A stretch of DNA of 64,000 nucleotides, taken from Hymenobacter cheonanensis (lineage in GTDB: Bacteria; Bacteroidota; Bacteroidia; Cytophagales; Hymenobacteraceae). Of the stretch, positions 1 to 7,028 are shown one piece after another. The translations under genes and the position numbers were made by a program. The stretch spans positions 496,001-560,000 of the forward strand of contig NZ_JAUQSW010000001.1 in assembly GCF_030581075.1 (NCBI RefSeq). Direction: 5' to 3'. Within the stretch, counting starts at the first letter, position 1. Each line of letters opens with the position of its first letter. The notes beneath the pieces were generated by a model. The model saw nothing but the letters and a program-made list of their open reading frames with translations, had not been told where the DNA came from and did not search any database.

Positions 1-1
1 G

Positions 2-382
2 CTCGATACCGATTTTCTGACCCTGCGCCCCAGCGCCACCCTCGGCGAGCTGGTAGAGGTGTTTCGGCACGCGCACCGCAACGTGTTTCCGGTGGTGGGC
101 AAAAGCGGGCTGCTGCGCGGCGTCATCAGCCTCGATATGGTGCGCGACACACTTTTCGACGGCGCCCACTACACCACCACCAAGGTAAGCGAGCTGATGC
201 AGCGGCCGGTGGCCGTCATTCACGCTACCGACAGCGTAGAACACTGCCTCGACCTGCTGGAGCGCACCGACAGCACCGCCCTGCCCGTGTGCGACGACGA
301 GGGCAACTACCTGGGCTTCATCACAAAGTCGGCCATCCTGGCCAGGTACCGCCGCGAGCTGATTGAGGAAGGCCAGGTTTAA
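2..382 (+). CDS. C-terminal CBS-domain part of a probable ClC-type chloride channel (5' end outside window)
   Basis: The reading frame is open from the first bases of the window, so the gene starts upstream. A GTG at 59 is an internal codon. The visible ~126 residues form a CBS (cystathionine beta-synthase) pair: a first repeat containing VFPVVGKSGLLRGVISL and a second containing ALPVCDDEGNYLGFITKS. The tail ILARYRRELIEEGQ resembles the end of Bacteroidota ClC channels, where a cytoplasmic CBS pair follows the membrane domain and tunes anion transport. No membrane part is visible, so the channel assignment is inferred. Another CBS-bearing protein is possible. Confidence 0.6.
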   Translation, partial: LDTDFLTLRPSATLGELVEVFRHAHRNVFPVVGKSGLLRGVISLDMVRDTLFDGAHYTTTKVSELMQRPVAVIHATDSVEHCLDLLERTDSTALPVCDDEGNYLGFITKSAILARYRRELIEEGQV

Positions 383-413
383 TTGTTAGTGGTTAATTAT
401 TAATTGTTAATGG
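379..413. repeat. AT-rich inverted repeat, left arm, flanking the four-helix-bundle gene
   Basis: A TTAATTGTTA/GGTTAATTATTAATTG-type AT-rich stretch overlaps the start codon of the next gene. It is an imperfect inverted match to 769-803 on the other side of that gene. The pair brackets one small, lower-GC gene, as expected of a transferable cassette. Confidence 0.6.
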
Positions 414-775
414 GTAGCAAAGAGAATATTCTAAAGGATAAAAGCTTTGCTTTTGCGGTGCGTGTGGTGCGGCTTTACCAATACTTGGTAGCTCGAAAGC
501 AGGAATACATTCTTTCCAAACAGCTACTGCGGAGTGGTACTTCAGTAGGTGCAATGGTGCGGGAGGCTGAACACGCACAAACTAGAGCAGATTTTATCCA
601 CAAATTATCCATCGCCCAAAAAGAAATAAATGAAAGCGTGTACTGGCTCGCTTTGCTGGCTAGCACCGATTATCTCACCCCATCCCAAGCCGCTGGTCTG
701 CAAGCTGATGCCATTGAACTCCTCAAGATTTTAACGGCCATCATAAAGACTGCCAAAAGCTCTCTAAAAAATTAA
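410..775 (+). CDS. four-helix bundle protein (S23 / 23S rRNA intervening-sequence protein family)
   Basis: About 121 residues. Motifs typical of the family are FAVRVVRLYQYL near the start, then LSKQLLRSGTSVGAMVREAEHAQTR, KLSIAQKEINESVYWL and a C-terminal helix. Family members fold as a four-helix bundle; their cellular role is not established, although some are encoded inside 23S rRNA intervening sequences. The ATG at 410 is preferred to the TTG at 404. The gene is poorer in GC than its neighbours and sits between inverted AT-rich repeats (379-413 and 769-803), which suggests acquisition as a small cassette. Confidence 0.8.
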   Translation: MGSKENILKDKSFAFAVRVVRLYQYLVARKQEYILSKQLLRSGTSVGAMVREAEHAQTRADFIHKLSIAQKEINESVYWLALLASTDYLTPSQAAGLQADAIELLKILTAIIKTAKSSLKN

Positions 776-803
776 CCATTAATAATTCACCATTGACAAT
801 TAA
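769..803. repeat. AT-rich inverted repeat, right arm, flanking the four-helix-bundle gene
   Basis: AATTAACCATTAATAATTC and the following bases are the imperfect reverse complement of 379-413. The arm fills the space between the four-helix-bundle gene and the convergent antiporter gene and may also serve as a weak terminator. Confidence 0.55.
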
Positions 804-2006
804 TCAAAACTCGATGGCCGCCGTGGGTTTTTGGTGGCTGATTATCAGCCCCACCATCATCAGCACACTGGTGAGCAGAATGACGACGAACAGGATATTC
901 TCGCTCACGTCGCCAAGCACGTGCTGGGCCGGAATGCTGTAAAAAAGCAGCACCGTGATAAGGCCCTTGGGCGCGATAAACAGCTCGGGCAGCAGGTCGG
1001 TGCGCGCCACAAAGCGCAGATACAGAAAGCGAAGCGTCGTGAGCACGGCCACTATCAGCACGCCCTGGCCCAGCAGCTGCCAGCTGATGAGGTTAGCCAG
1101 GGTGATGGAGTAGCCGAAGAGCAAAAAGAAGAACGTGCGGATGAGAAACGCCGACTCGGCGGTGATGCTTTTGAGCTGGTGCAGGTCGGGCGCCAGGTCG
1201 GCGGCCGTGAAGCTGCGCCAGCCGGTGCGCAGCCGCAGCCAGCCCAGCAGCAGGTCGGCATTATTCACGGCTAGTCCGAAGGCCAGCACGAGCAGCAGCG
1301 ACGAGAGGTGGAGCTGCTTGGCCAGGCTGTAAATAAGAATCAGGAAGGCAAAGAGCAGGAAAAACTTAACGTGCTCGCGCAGGCGGCCCAGCAAAAAGCT
1401 CAGTATCACGGTGCTGAACACGGCCACGAGCACAATCAGCAGCACGCCGCGCCCGAATGTGAGCAGGCCCTGGCCCTGATAAAAGTCTTCCTGGTCCACA
1501 AAATTGAAAAGCATGATGCCCAGAATATCGGAAAACGTGCTTTCGTAGACGATAAACTCCTGCTTTTCGCCCGTGAGGTTGGCCACGCTCGGGATGGCAA
1601 TGGCGCTGCTAATCACCACTAAGGGCACGGCATTGAGCAGGCTGGTTTGCCAGCTGGCCCCTAGCCACAGGTGCAGCAGCCCGCCAATGGCGGCGGCCTG
1701 GGCCATGAGCATGACGAGCGCCGCCAGAAACGAGCGCCGGATGAGCGGCACTTTATCGCGGCTCAGGCGCAAGTCCAGGGCGCCTTCCAACACTATCATT
1801 ATCAGACCGATAATGCCGAATATTTCCAGCAGGGTCTTGGGCACGTGAAAGTCGACGCCCCGGTACTCGGCCCACTGCCGCAGCCCGATGCCGGTGAGCA
1901 GCAGCAGCAGCACCGACGGCACCCGCGTGGCGCGCGAGGCCAGGTTAAACAGGTAGGATAAAATAACGGCCAGGCTCAGGCCAATGAGGATACCATAAGA
2001 AGTCAT
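804..2006 (-). CDS. cation:proton antiporter (CPA family, Na+/H+ exchanger domain)
   Basis: 400 residues, almost entirely hydrophobic, with about 11-12 predicted membrane helices and a very short cytoplasmic tail. The N-terminal hallmarks are SRATRVPSVLLLLLTGIGL and IGLIMIVLEGALDLRLS; an acidic intramembrane stretch ESTFSDILGIMLFNF lies near residue 160. The family exchanges Na+ or K+ for protons across the inner membrane in pH and ion homeostasis. Compared with long CPA2 proteins, this one lacks RCK/TrkA domains. The exact ion is not readable. It stands alone, divergent from the flavoprotein at 2069. Confidence 0.85.
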   Translation of the reverse strand: MTSYGILIGLSLAVILSYLFNLASRATRVPSVLLLLLTGIGLRQWAEYRGVDFHVPKTLLEIFGIIGLIMIVLEGALDLRLSRDKVPLIRRSFLAALVMLMAQAAAIGGLLHLWLGASWQTSLLNAVPLVVISSAIAIPSVANLTGEKQEFIVYESTFSDILGIMLFNFVDQEDFYQGQGLLTFGRGVLLIVLVAVFSTVILSFLLGRLREHVKFFLLFAFLILIYSLAKQLHLSSLLLVLAFGLAVNNADLLLGWLRLRTGWRSFTAADLAPDLHQLKSITAESAFLIRTFFFLLFGYSITLANLISWQLLGQGVLIVAVLTTLRFLYLRFVARTDLLPELFIAPKGLITVLLFYSIPAQHVLGDVSENILFVVILLTSVLMMVGLIISHQKPTAAIEF

Positions 2007-2056
2007 GCCCCTAGGGTACGGGCCCGCTCGGCGAGCCGTTGCCGGGGCGGCGGGCC

Positions 2057-2064
2057 TAGCTTTG
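2057..2064 (+). promoter_or_regulatory. Bacteroidota -7 promoter box TAGCTTTG
   Basis: A perfect TAnnTTTG match lies only 4 bases before the GTG at 2069. The predicted transcript start would fall at or next to that codon, so the mRNA would be almost leaderless. Confidence 0.5.
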
Positions 2065-2068
2065 GGGC

Positions 2069-3295
2069 GTGAAGCCTGATTCTTCTCTTTCGGCCGCGCC
2101 GCTCGTGGCGATAGTGGGCGGTGGCCCGGCCGGCCTGCTGGCCGCCCAGCGCCTGGCCGAGGCCGGGCTGCGGGTGCGGGTTTTTGAGCAGAAAGCCACC
2201 GTGGGCCGCAAGTTTCTGGTGGCCGGCCACGGCGGCTTCAACCTCACCAATGGCGAGGATGCGGCGGCTTTTGCCGGCCGCTACGGCGGCGCCAGCGCAT
2301 TTTTTCGGGGCTTGCTCGCCCACTTCTCCCCCGGCGACCTACGCCGCTGGGCCGCCGACCTGGGCATCGCCACCTTCGTGGGCACCAGCGGGCGCGTATT
2401 TCCCGAGGCCCGGCACAAGCCCGCCGACCTGCTGCGCGCCTGGCTGCGCCGGCTGGGCGAGCTAGGGGTGGAAATTAACGTGCGGCACCGCTGGCTGGGC
2501 TTCGCGGGCGAAGCGGGGCTGCGGTTATTAAATGAGGCTTCGGGCGAGGAATTTACCCTGGAGCCCGCTGCTACCGTGCTGGCGCTGGGCGGCGCCAGCT
2601 GGCCCCAAACCGGCTCCGACGGCCACTGGGTGCCGCTGCTGGCTGGCCTCGGCGTGGCCTGCCAGCCCTGGCAGCCGGCCAACTGCGGCGCCGAGGTGGC
2701 ATGGTCGGTCTTTTTCAAAGAGAAGGTAGGCCGCGCCCCGCTCAAAAATATTGCCCTGAGCTGCGGCGAGCACACGGTGCGCGGCGAACTTATGCTCACC
2801 GATTACGGCCTCGAAGGCACGCCCGTATATGCCCTTACGCCCGCCCTGCGGACGGCCCTGGCGGCGGGCGGCCTCGCTAGCCTGCACCTCAACCTGAAGC
2901 CCGACCTGGCGCCCGCCGAGCTGGCGCGCCGCCTGGCCCAGCGCCGGCCGGGCACTTCGCTCGCCGCTTTTCTGGCCGGCGCTCTCGGCCTGAAGGCGCC
3001 GGTGCCCACGCTGCTGCGCGAGCTGGCGGCCCCGGGCGCCGACCTGGGGGCTAGCCTCACGGCGCTGCCTATTGCAGTGGCGGGCCTGCGGACGCTGGCC
3101 GAGGCTATTTCATCGGCGGGCGGCGTGCCATTTTCGGAAGTGACTGAAAATCTGATGCTGCGGCGCGGCGCCGGCACCTTTGTGGCCGGCGAAATGCTGG
3201 ATTGGGAGGCGCCCACCGGCGGCTACCTGCTGCAAGGCTGCTTCAGCACCGGGGCCTGGGCGGCGGCGGGCGTGCGCCAGTGGCTAGGCAGGTAG
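2069..3295 (+). CDS. BaiN/HI0933-like NAD(P)/FAD-dependent oxidoreductase (TIGR03862-type)
   Basis: 408 residues. The N-terminal Rossmann FAD site is VAIVGGGPAGLLAAQRLAE (about residues 13-31), followed by FEQKATVGRKFLVAGHGGFNLTN, a signature of the HI0933-like/BaiN family. The mid-section LALGGASWPQTGSDG and the C-terminal FVAGEMLDWEAPTGGYLLQGCFSTG (second FAD contact, GGY/LQ) are also present. The physiological substrate of this subgroup is unknown. GTG is the only reasonable start. Single-gene unit, divergent from the antiporter. Confidence 0.85.
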   Translation: MKPDSSLSAAPLVAIVGGGPAGLLAAQRLAEAGLRVRVFEQKATVGRKFLVAGHGGFNLTNGEDAAAFAGRYGGASAFFRGLLAHFSPGDLRRWAADLGIATFVGTSGRVFPEARHKPADLLRAWLRRLGELGVEINVRHRWLGFAGEAGLRLLNEASGEEFTLEPAATVLALGGASWPQTGSDGHWVPLLAGLGVACQPWQPANCGAEVAWSVFFKEKVGRAPLKNIALSCGEHTVRGELMLTDYGLEGTPVYALTPALRTALAAGGLASLHLNLKPDLAPAELARRLAQRRPGTSLAAFLAGALGLKAPVPTLLRELAAPGADLGASLTALPIAVAGLRTLAEAISSAGGVPFSEVTENLMLRRGAGTFVAGEMLDWEAPTGGYLLQGCFSTGAWAAAGVRQWLGR

Positions 3296-3297
3296 CG

Positions 3298-3333
3298 CGC
3301 AGCTCAGAAGTAGCGCGCAGCTTCTGAGCTGCG
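3298..3333. repeat. palindromic intergenic repeat (CGCAGCTCAGAAG arms)
   Basis: Perfect 13-base arms at 3298-3310 and 3321-3333 surround a 10-base loop. The unit GTAGCGCGCAG occurs twice within it. It lies just after the stop codon at 3295 and may terminate that gene. The outer GTAGCGCG resembles the start of the palindrome at 28775. Confidence 0.6.
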
Positions 3334-3382
3334 TGCGAGCGGAGCGAGCAACTCGCGCTGGGGTCATCTGGCCCCAAATGTT

Positions 3383-3421
3383 GGTTGCCCCGCAGGAGCG
3401 CGAAGCTTCTGCGGGGCAACC
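3383..3421. repeat. palindromic intergenic repeat (GGTTGCCCCGCAG arms)
   Basis: Perfect 13-base arms at 3383-3395 and 3409-3421 surround a 13-base loop. It is upstream of the DUF3140 gene, and a TTG within it is not a credible start. Confidence 0.6.
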
Positions 3422-3474
3422 AGCCAGTGCCACTTGCAGTAAACCCGGCATCTTCTCACTCAACCTACTTAAGT

Positions 3475-3819
3475 ATGGCAGCGGCTTCCGGTTCCGACGA
3501 TATCTACACCACTTTCAAACATGATGTGAACATGACGGCCAGTGAGCTGGAGAAATGGCTCAAAACCGACGAGTCGAAGTCGGTGGGCCAGGCCAGCGGC
3601 GATGGCGAAAGCATCGGCCACCACTCGGGCGAGCACATTATCAAGATTCTGCACAAGAAAAAGGCCGACCTCACGCCCGACGACGAGGCCCACATGCACA
3701 AGGTGCACAGCTACGTGAGCCGCCACTCGGCCCAGGGGCCCGACGACAAAAAGGACATCCCCACCTCACGCTGGCGCTACTCGCTCATGAACTGGGGCCA
3801 CGACCCGCTGAAGAAGTAG
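3475..3819 (+). CDS. DUF3140 domain-containing protein
   Basis: 114 residues from the ATG at 3475. The family signatures are clear: MTASELEKWLKTDESKSVGQ near residue 20, HHSGEHIIKILHKKKADLT in the middle, and RWRYSLMNWGHDPLKK at the end. DUF3140 proteins are small, soluble and uncharacterised; some are proposed to bind DNA because of their basic helices, but that is unproven. An upstream in-frame TTG at 3385 falls inside a palindromic repeat and is rejected as start. Strong Bacteroidota signature, monocistronic. Confidence 0.85.
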   Translation: MAAASGSDDIYTTFKHDVNMTASELEKWLKTDESKSVGQASGDGESIGHHSGEHIIKILHKKKADLTPDDEAHMHKVHSYVSRHSAQGPDDKKDIPTSRWRYSLMNWGHDPLKK

Positions 3820-3884
3820 GCATAGGCGTGGTGCGCCCTTGCGCAAGCGCCCGCGGCATTCGGGCTTCAGTACAGCCAGGTGGC

Positions 3885-4142
3885 CTAGCTGCGGTTTTGC
3901 AGCGCTTTTTGCTCGGCCTCTTTGAGGAGGTTTCTGGCCTCGCGCACCAGCTGGCGGCCGGGGTCTAGCTCATCGCGGGCAATGAGGGCGAAAAGCAGCA
4001 GGAATGACACGATGGGCAGGAGCCAGCCCAGCGCAAACCATAACCAGAACGAGCGCCCGCGCGAGGCGGCGCAATAGCCCGTCATGATGGGGATGAAGGA
4101 CAGCGCCACGACCATCACCAAAAGCATGTCGACGAAGAGCAT
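3885..4142 (-). CDS. small membrane protein, unknown function
   Basis: 85 residues: two hydrophobic helices (about 1-20 and 32-54) separated by a basic loop, then a charged, probably coiled-coil C-terminus (DPGRQLVREARNLLKEAEQKAL). No family recognised. Codon usage matches the neighbours, supporting a real gene. Confidence 0.55.
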   Translation of the reverse strand: MLFVDMLLVMVVALSFIPIMTGYCAASRGRSFWLWFALGWLLPIVSFLLLFALIARDELDPGRQLVREARNLLKEAEQKALQNRS

Positions 4143-4361
4143 AGGCTGGGGCTAGGGGTGGTGAAAGGGCGACAGGACCGCGGCTGAGGTCAGCAACCCG
4201 AAGTTACGGTGAAGTTAGGAAAAAGTGCTGCGGCCGGCTGGCCGGGCATGGCTATTAATTGGATTTTTACGTATGAAGGGCTAGCCAATGCTGCCTACGT
4301 ACGCGTGGGCGGCGCTTTCGGCCCTGGCGGCCATCGCCCCATCGCCCCCCGACTGCCACCT

Positions 4362-5864
4362 ATGTGGGAACACCAAAGCTTGTTTCGCGTTTCGGCTCAG
4401 CTCTTTGCCGAAGGTATTTTTAATTTGCTCGACCGCAATCTGCGGCCTGAGGTTTTTTTGCTGGGCCTGGCTTCGGGCCGCGAGGAAGACGACCCGCAGA
4501 GCGTGGTGGTAGAACCCACCAGCCTGCGCTACTCACCGTCCGAGTTTGGCACTATCAAAACGCTGGCTGCCTCGTTTGAGGCCGGCGACCTGAGCCCGCG
4601 CGACAACGTGTACCACCTGCACCCGCAGGACCACGACCGCATGGAAAAGCAGCATTGGTACGAGCTGGTGTGCAAAGCCACCGACCAAACCTTGCAGGAA
4701 ATAGTGGCGCGACGCGGCGAAAACCGCCGCTGCTTCTGCTCTACGCCGCTCAGCCTCAACGGCTACCTGGTGGTGGTCGTTATTCAGCTCGCGGCCGATA
4801 CCTACAATTCCTATTACACGCTGCCCGGCAAGCCGGGGCCCAACCGGCCGTGCTCGCTGCCGCACGCGGCGGTGCTGGAGTTTTTGCACGAGTGCACCCG
4901 CGCCCTGCGCGAGGCCGACACCGCCGACAACGAGCAGCCGGTGCTGGACCGTGACTACAACGAGGTGCTGCGCGGCGCCGGCCGGCGCCTCATGCTGCGC
5001 ATTTCGCCCGGCAGCGCCCACGGCCTGTATGATGCCTGCCTGGGCGTGGCCGCCCTGCGCCACGAGGGCGATGAGGGCCGCGGCACCATGCTGCTGGGCC
5101 GCCGCCAGCACCCGGCCATTATGCCGGTGCTGACGCTGGAAACCCCCGTGCCGCTGCGCGACCACCGCTCCATCCGCAAGCTGCTGGAGCTGACGGAGGG
5201 CGCCACCGGCCTGGTGTCGGATGCGGCGCACGTATTTGGGCTAGGCCACCCGGTGGCCGAAACCTCGCCGCAGTACGAGCCGCTGGCCACCGTGCACTTC
5301 ACCAACCACTACGGCTGGGAGCTGCGCCACGCCGGCCACACCCTCATGCGGGTGGTGAGCAACACGCCGCGCCTGCCCCAGGGCAAGGTGCAGGCCGATA
5401 ATTTTGCCCGCGTCATCCGGCAGGTTTTTCCGGAGATTGACGACAACAACGTGGAATACCTCTGGGAGCTGGCCCTCGAAGCCTCCAACCAGAGCCACGG
5501 CACTATGCTCTGCATCACGGCCGGGGCCAAGCCCGAGGCCGAGCGCCTGCGCCGCCAGTGCTTTCGGGTGGTGCCCCGGCCCATGACGCCGCCCGTGCTG
5601 CGCCAGGCCAGCAGCATCGACGGCGCGGTGCTCATCGAGCCTAGCGGCGTGTGCTACGCCATTGGGGTAATTCTGGACGGACAGGCCACCGAAAAGGGCG
5701 ACAGCAGCCGGGGCGCGCGCTACAACTCGGCCGTGCGCTATACCAGTTCCTCGCCCTACCCCTGCCTGGCCATTGTGGTGAGCGAAGATGGCTGGATTGA
5801 CCTGCTGCCCTCGCCTCAGCACAGTGCCGTGCCGGTGCCGGTCGTAAATGCGGCCGCCCGCTAG
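4362..5864 (+). CDS. DisA_N (diadenylate cyclase-type) protein with N-terminal sensor region (DACNV-like)
   Basis: 500 residues from the ATG at 4362. A GTG at 4209 and an ATG at 4248 would add an N-terminus that looks non-coding. Residues ~1-400 match no enzyme I recognise; they fit the putative sensor regions (DACNV-type) that precede DisA_N domains. The C-terminal cyclase motif block holds IDGAVLI at ~419-425, GVILDG at ~436-441, RGARYNSA at ~450-457 and IVVSEDGWIDLL at ~471-482. Canonical diadenylate cyclases (2 ATP to c-di-AMP) carry DGA and RHR motifs; here RHR is replaced by RYN. It is therefore either a variant cyclase or a nucleotide-sensing relative. Confidence 0.75.
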   Translation: MWEHQSLFRVSAQLFAEGIFNLLDRNLRPEVFLLGLASGREEDDPQSVVVEPTSLRYSPSEFGTIKTLAASFEAGDLSPRDNVYHLHPQDHDRMEKQHWYELVCKATDQTLQEIVARRGENRRCFCSTPLSLNGYLVVVVIQLAADTYNSYYTLPGKPGPNRPCSLPHAAVLEFLHECTRALREADTADNEQPVLDRDYNEVLRGAGRRLMLRISPGSAHGLYDACLGVAALRHEGDEGRGTMLLGRRQHPAIMPVLTLETPVPLRDHRSIRKLLELTEGATGLVSDAAHVFGLGHPVAETSPQYEPLATVHFTNHYGWELRHAGHTLMRVVSNTPRLPQGKVQADNFARVIRQVFPEIDDNNVEYLWELALEASNQSHGTMLCITAGAKPEAERLRRQCFRVVPRPMTPPVLRQASSIDGAVLIEPSGVCYAIGVILDGQATEKGDSSRGARYNSAVRYTSSSPYPCLAIVVSEDGWIDLLPSPQHSAVPVPVVNAAAR

Positions 5865-6015
5865 GGCGGCTTTTGCCCGAACGCTGAACGGATGCGGAAG
5901 ATGGTGTGGGGCAGCGCCCCGCGCCATCTTTACTATTTGCCTGGCTTTCTGATGCGGGCTTAGCCGGCCGGGCGCTAATTTCGCAGCTTCGCCCCCAGCT
6001 TTTCCCTTCACCACT

Positions 6016-6867
6016 ATGATACTTATTGCCGACGGCGGCTCGACCAAAACCAGCTGGTGCCAGCTCTCCGACGCGGGCCAGCGCGTGTACTTCAACACGG
6101 AAGGCTACAACCCCGACTTTGTGGATACGCAGGATATCGTTGCCTCGCTCGCCATCAACCTGCCCGATACGCTGCCCCAGGCGGCCGTGCGCGAGGTCTA
6201 TTTTTATGGCGCCGGCGTGTCGAGCCCCGCCAAGGCCGAGGTGATTGCCGCCGCCCTGCGCCACCAGTTTCCCAACGCCACCAAAGTGGAGGTGACCGAG
6301 GACCTGCTGGCCGCCGCCCGCGCGCTGCTAGGCCACCAGCCGGGCTTTGCGGCCATCCTGGGCACGGGCACCAACTCGTGCATCTACGACGGCCAGAAAA
6401 TCACCTACAACGTGGACTCGCTGGGCTACTTCCTGGGCGATGAGGGCAGCGGCTCCTTTTTGGGCAAGCGCCTGCTGCGCGACTACCTGCGCGGCCTGCT
6501 GCCCGACGGCCTGGGCGAGGCCCTGAAGGAGGAATACAACCTCGGCACCCGCAACGACATTATTGACCGGCTCTACAACCAGCCGCTGCCCAACCGCTTC
6601 CTGGCCAGCTTCGCCAAGTTTTGCTACGACCACAACAACGTGAGCTACTGCCGCCAGATTGTGGTGGAGGCCTTCGAAGCCTTCTTCCAGAACCTGGTAC
6701 TACACTATCCTGATTATCAGAGCCTGACGTTTAATTGCATTGGCTCGGTCGGCTACAATTTCCGCGATGCCCTTACGCAGGTGGCCAACAGCCACGGCAT
6801 GCAGGTGGGCAAGATTATCCGCTCGCCCATCGACGATTTGGTGAGCTTTCACGAGCACGCGGGCTAG
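6016..6867 (+). CDS. N-acetylglucosamine kinase-like ATPase (BadF/BadG/BcrA/BcrD family)
   Basis: 283 residues, the usual length of Bacteroidota GlcNAc-kinase-like proteins. ASKHA-fold phosphate loops are visible: ADGGSTKTSW (residues 5-14), ILGTGTNSC (114-122) and LGDEGSGSFLGK (140-151). The likely reaction is ATP-dependent phosphorylation of an amino sugar, feeding salvage of murein or chitin sugars; the exact sugar cannot be read from sequence. It precedes a block of secreted glycoside hydrolases but is separated from them by a palindromic repeat, so co-transcription is doubtful. Confidence 0.8.
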   Translation: MILIADGGSTKTSWCQLSDAGQRVYFNTEGYNPDFVDTQDIVASLAINLPDTLPQAAVREVYFYGAGVSSPAKAEVIAAALRHQFPNATKVEVTEDLLAAARALLGHQPGFAAILGTGTNSCIYDGQKITYNVDSLGYFLGDEGSGSFLGKRLLRDYLRGLLPDGLGEALKEEYNLGTRNDIIDRLYNQPLPNRFLASFAKFCYDHNNVSYCRQIVVEAFEAFFQNLVLHYPDYQSLTFNCIGSVGYNFRDALTQVANSHGMQVGKIIRSPIDDLVSFHEHAG

Positions 6868-6895
6868 CCCCAGGCCTTGAATTAACCCTAAAATC

Positions 6896-6998
6896 CGTCC
6901 GTCATGATGAGCTTGCCGAAGCATCTTGGCTGGTCCGTTGGAATAGTAATCCGCACGTAACCAGCCAATATGCTTCGGCAAGCTCAGCATGACGGACG
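6896..6998. repeat. dispersed palindromic repeat, CGTCATGCTGAGCTTGCCG family, copy 1
   Basis: Two ~38-base arms, inverted and imperfect, carry the core TGAGCTTGCCGAAGCAT. The same core forms the arms of the palindrome at 32810-32900. The element fills the gap between two genes. Short spacing and absence of any ORF suggest a REP/MITE-like element. Confidence 0.8.
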
Positions 6999-7028
6999 TT
7001 GTTATTTTGTCTTTTATGACGTTTTCGT

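Noticed and set aside
3385..3474. Longer N-terminus for the DUF3140 gene
   Set aside because: The TTG start falls inside a palindromic repeat, and the conserved family region begins after the ATG at 3475.
5241..6098. A 285-residue minus-strand frame
   Set aside because: Overlaps the ends of the DisA_N and sugar-kinase genes with shadow composition.
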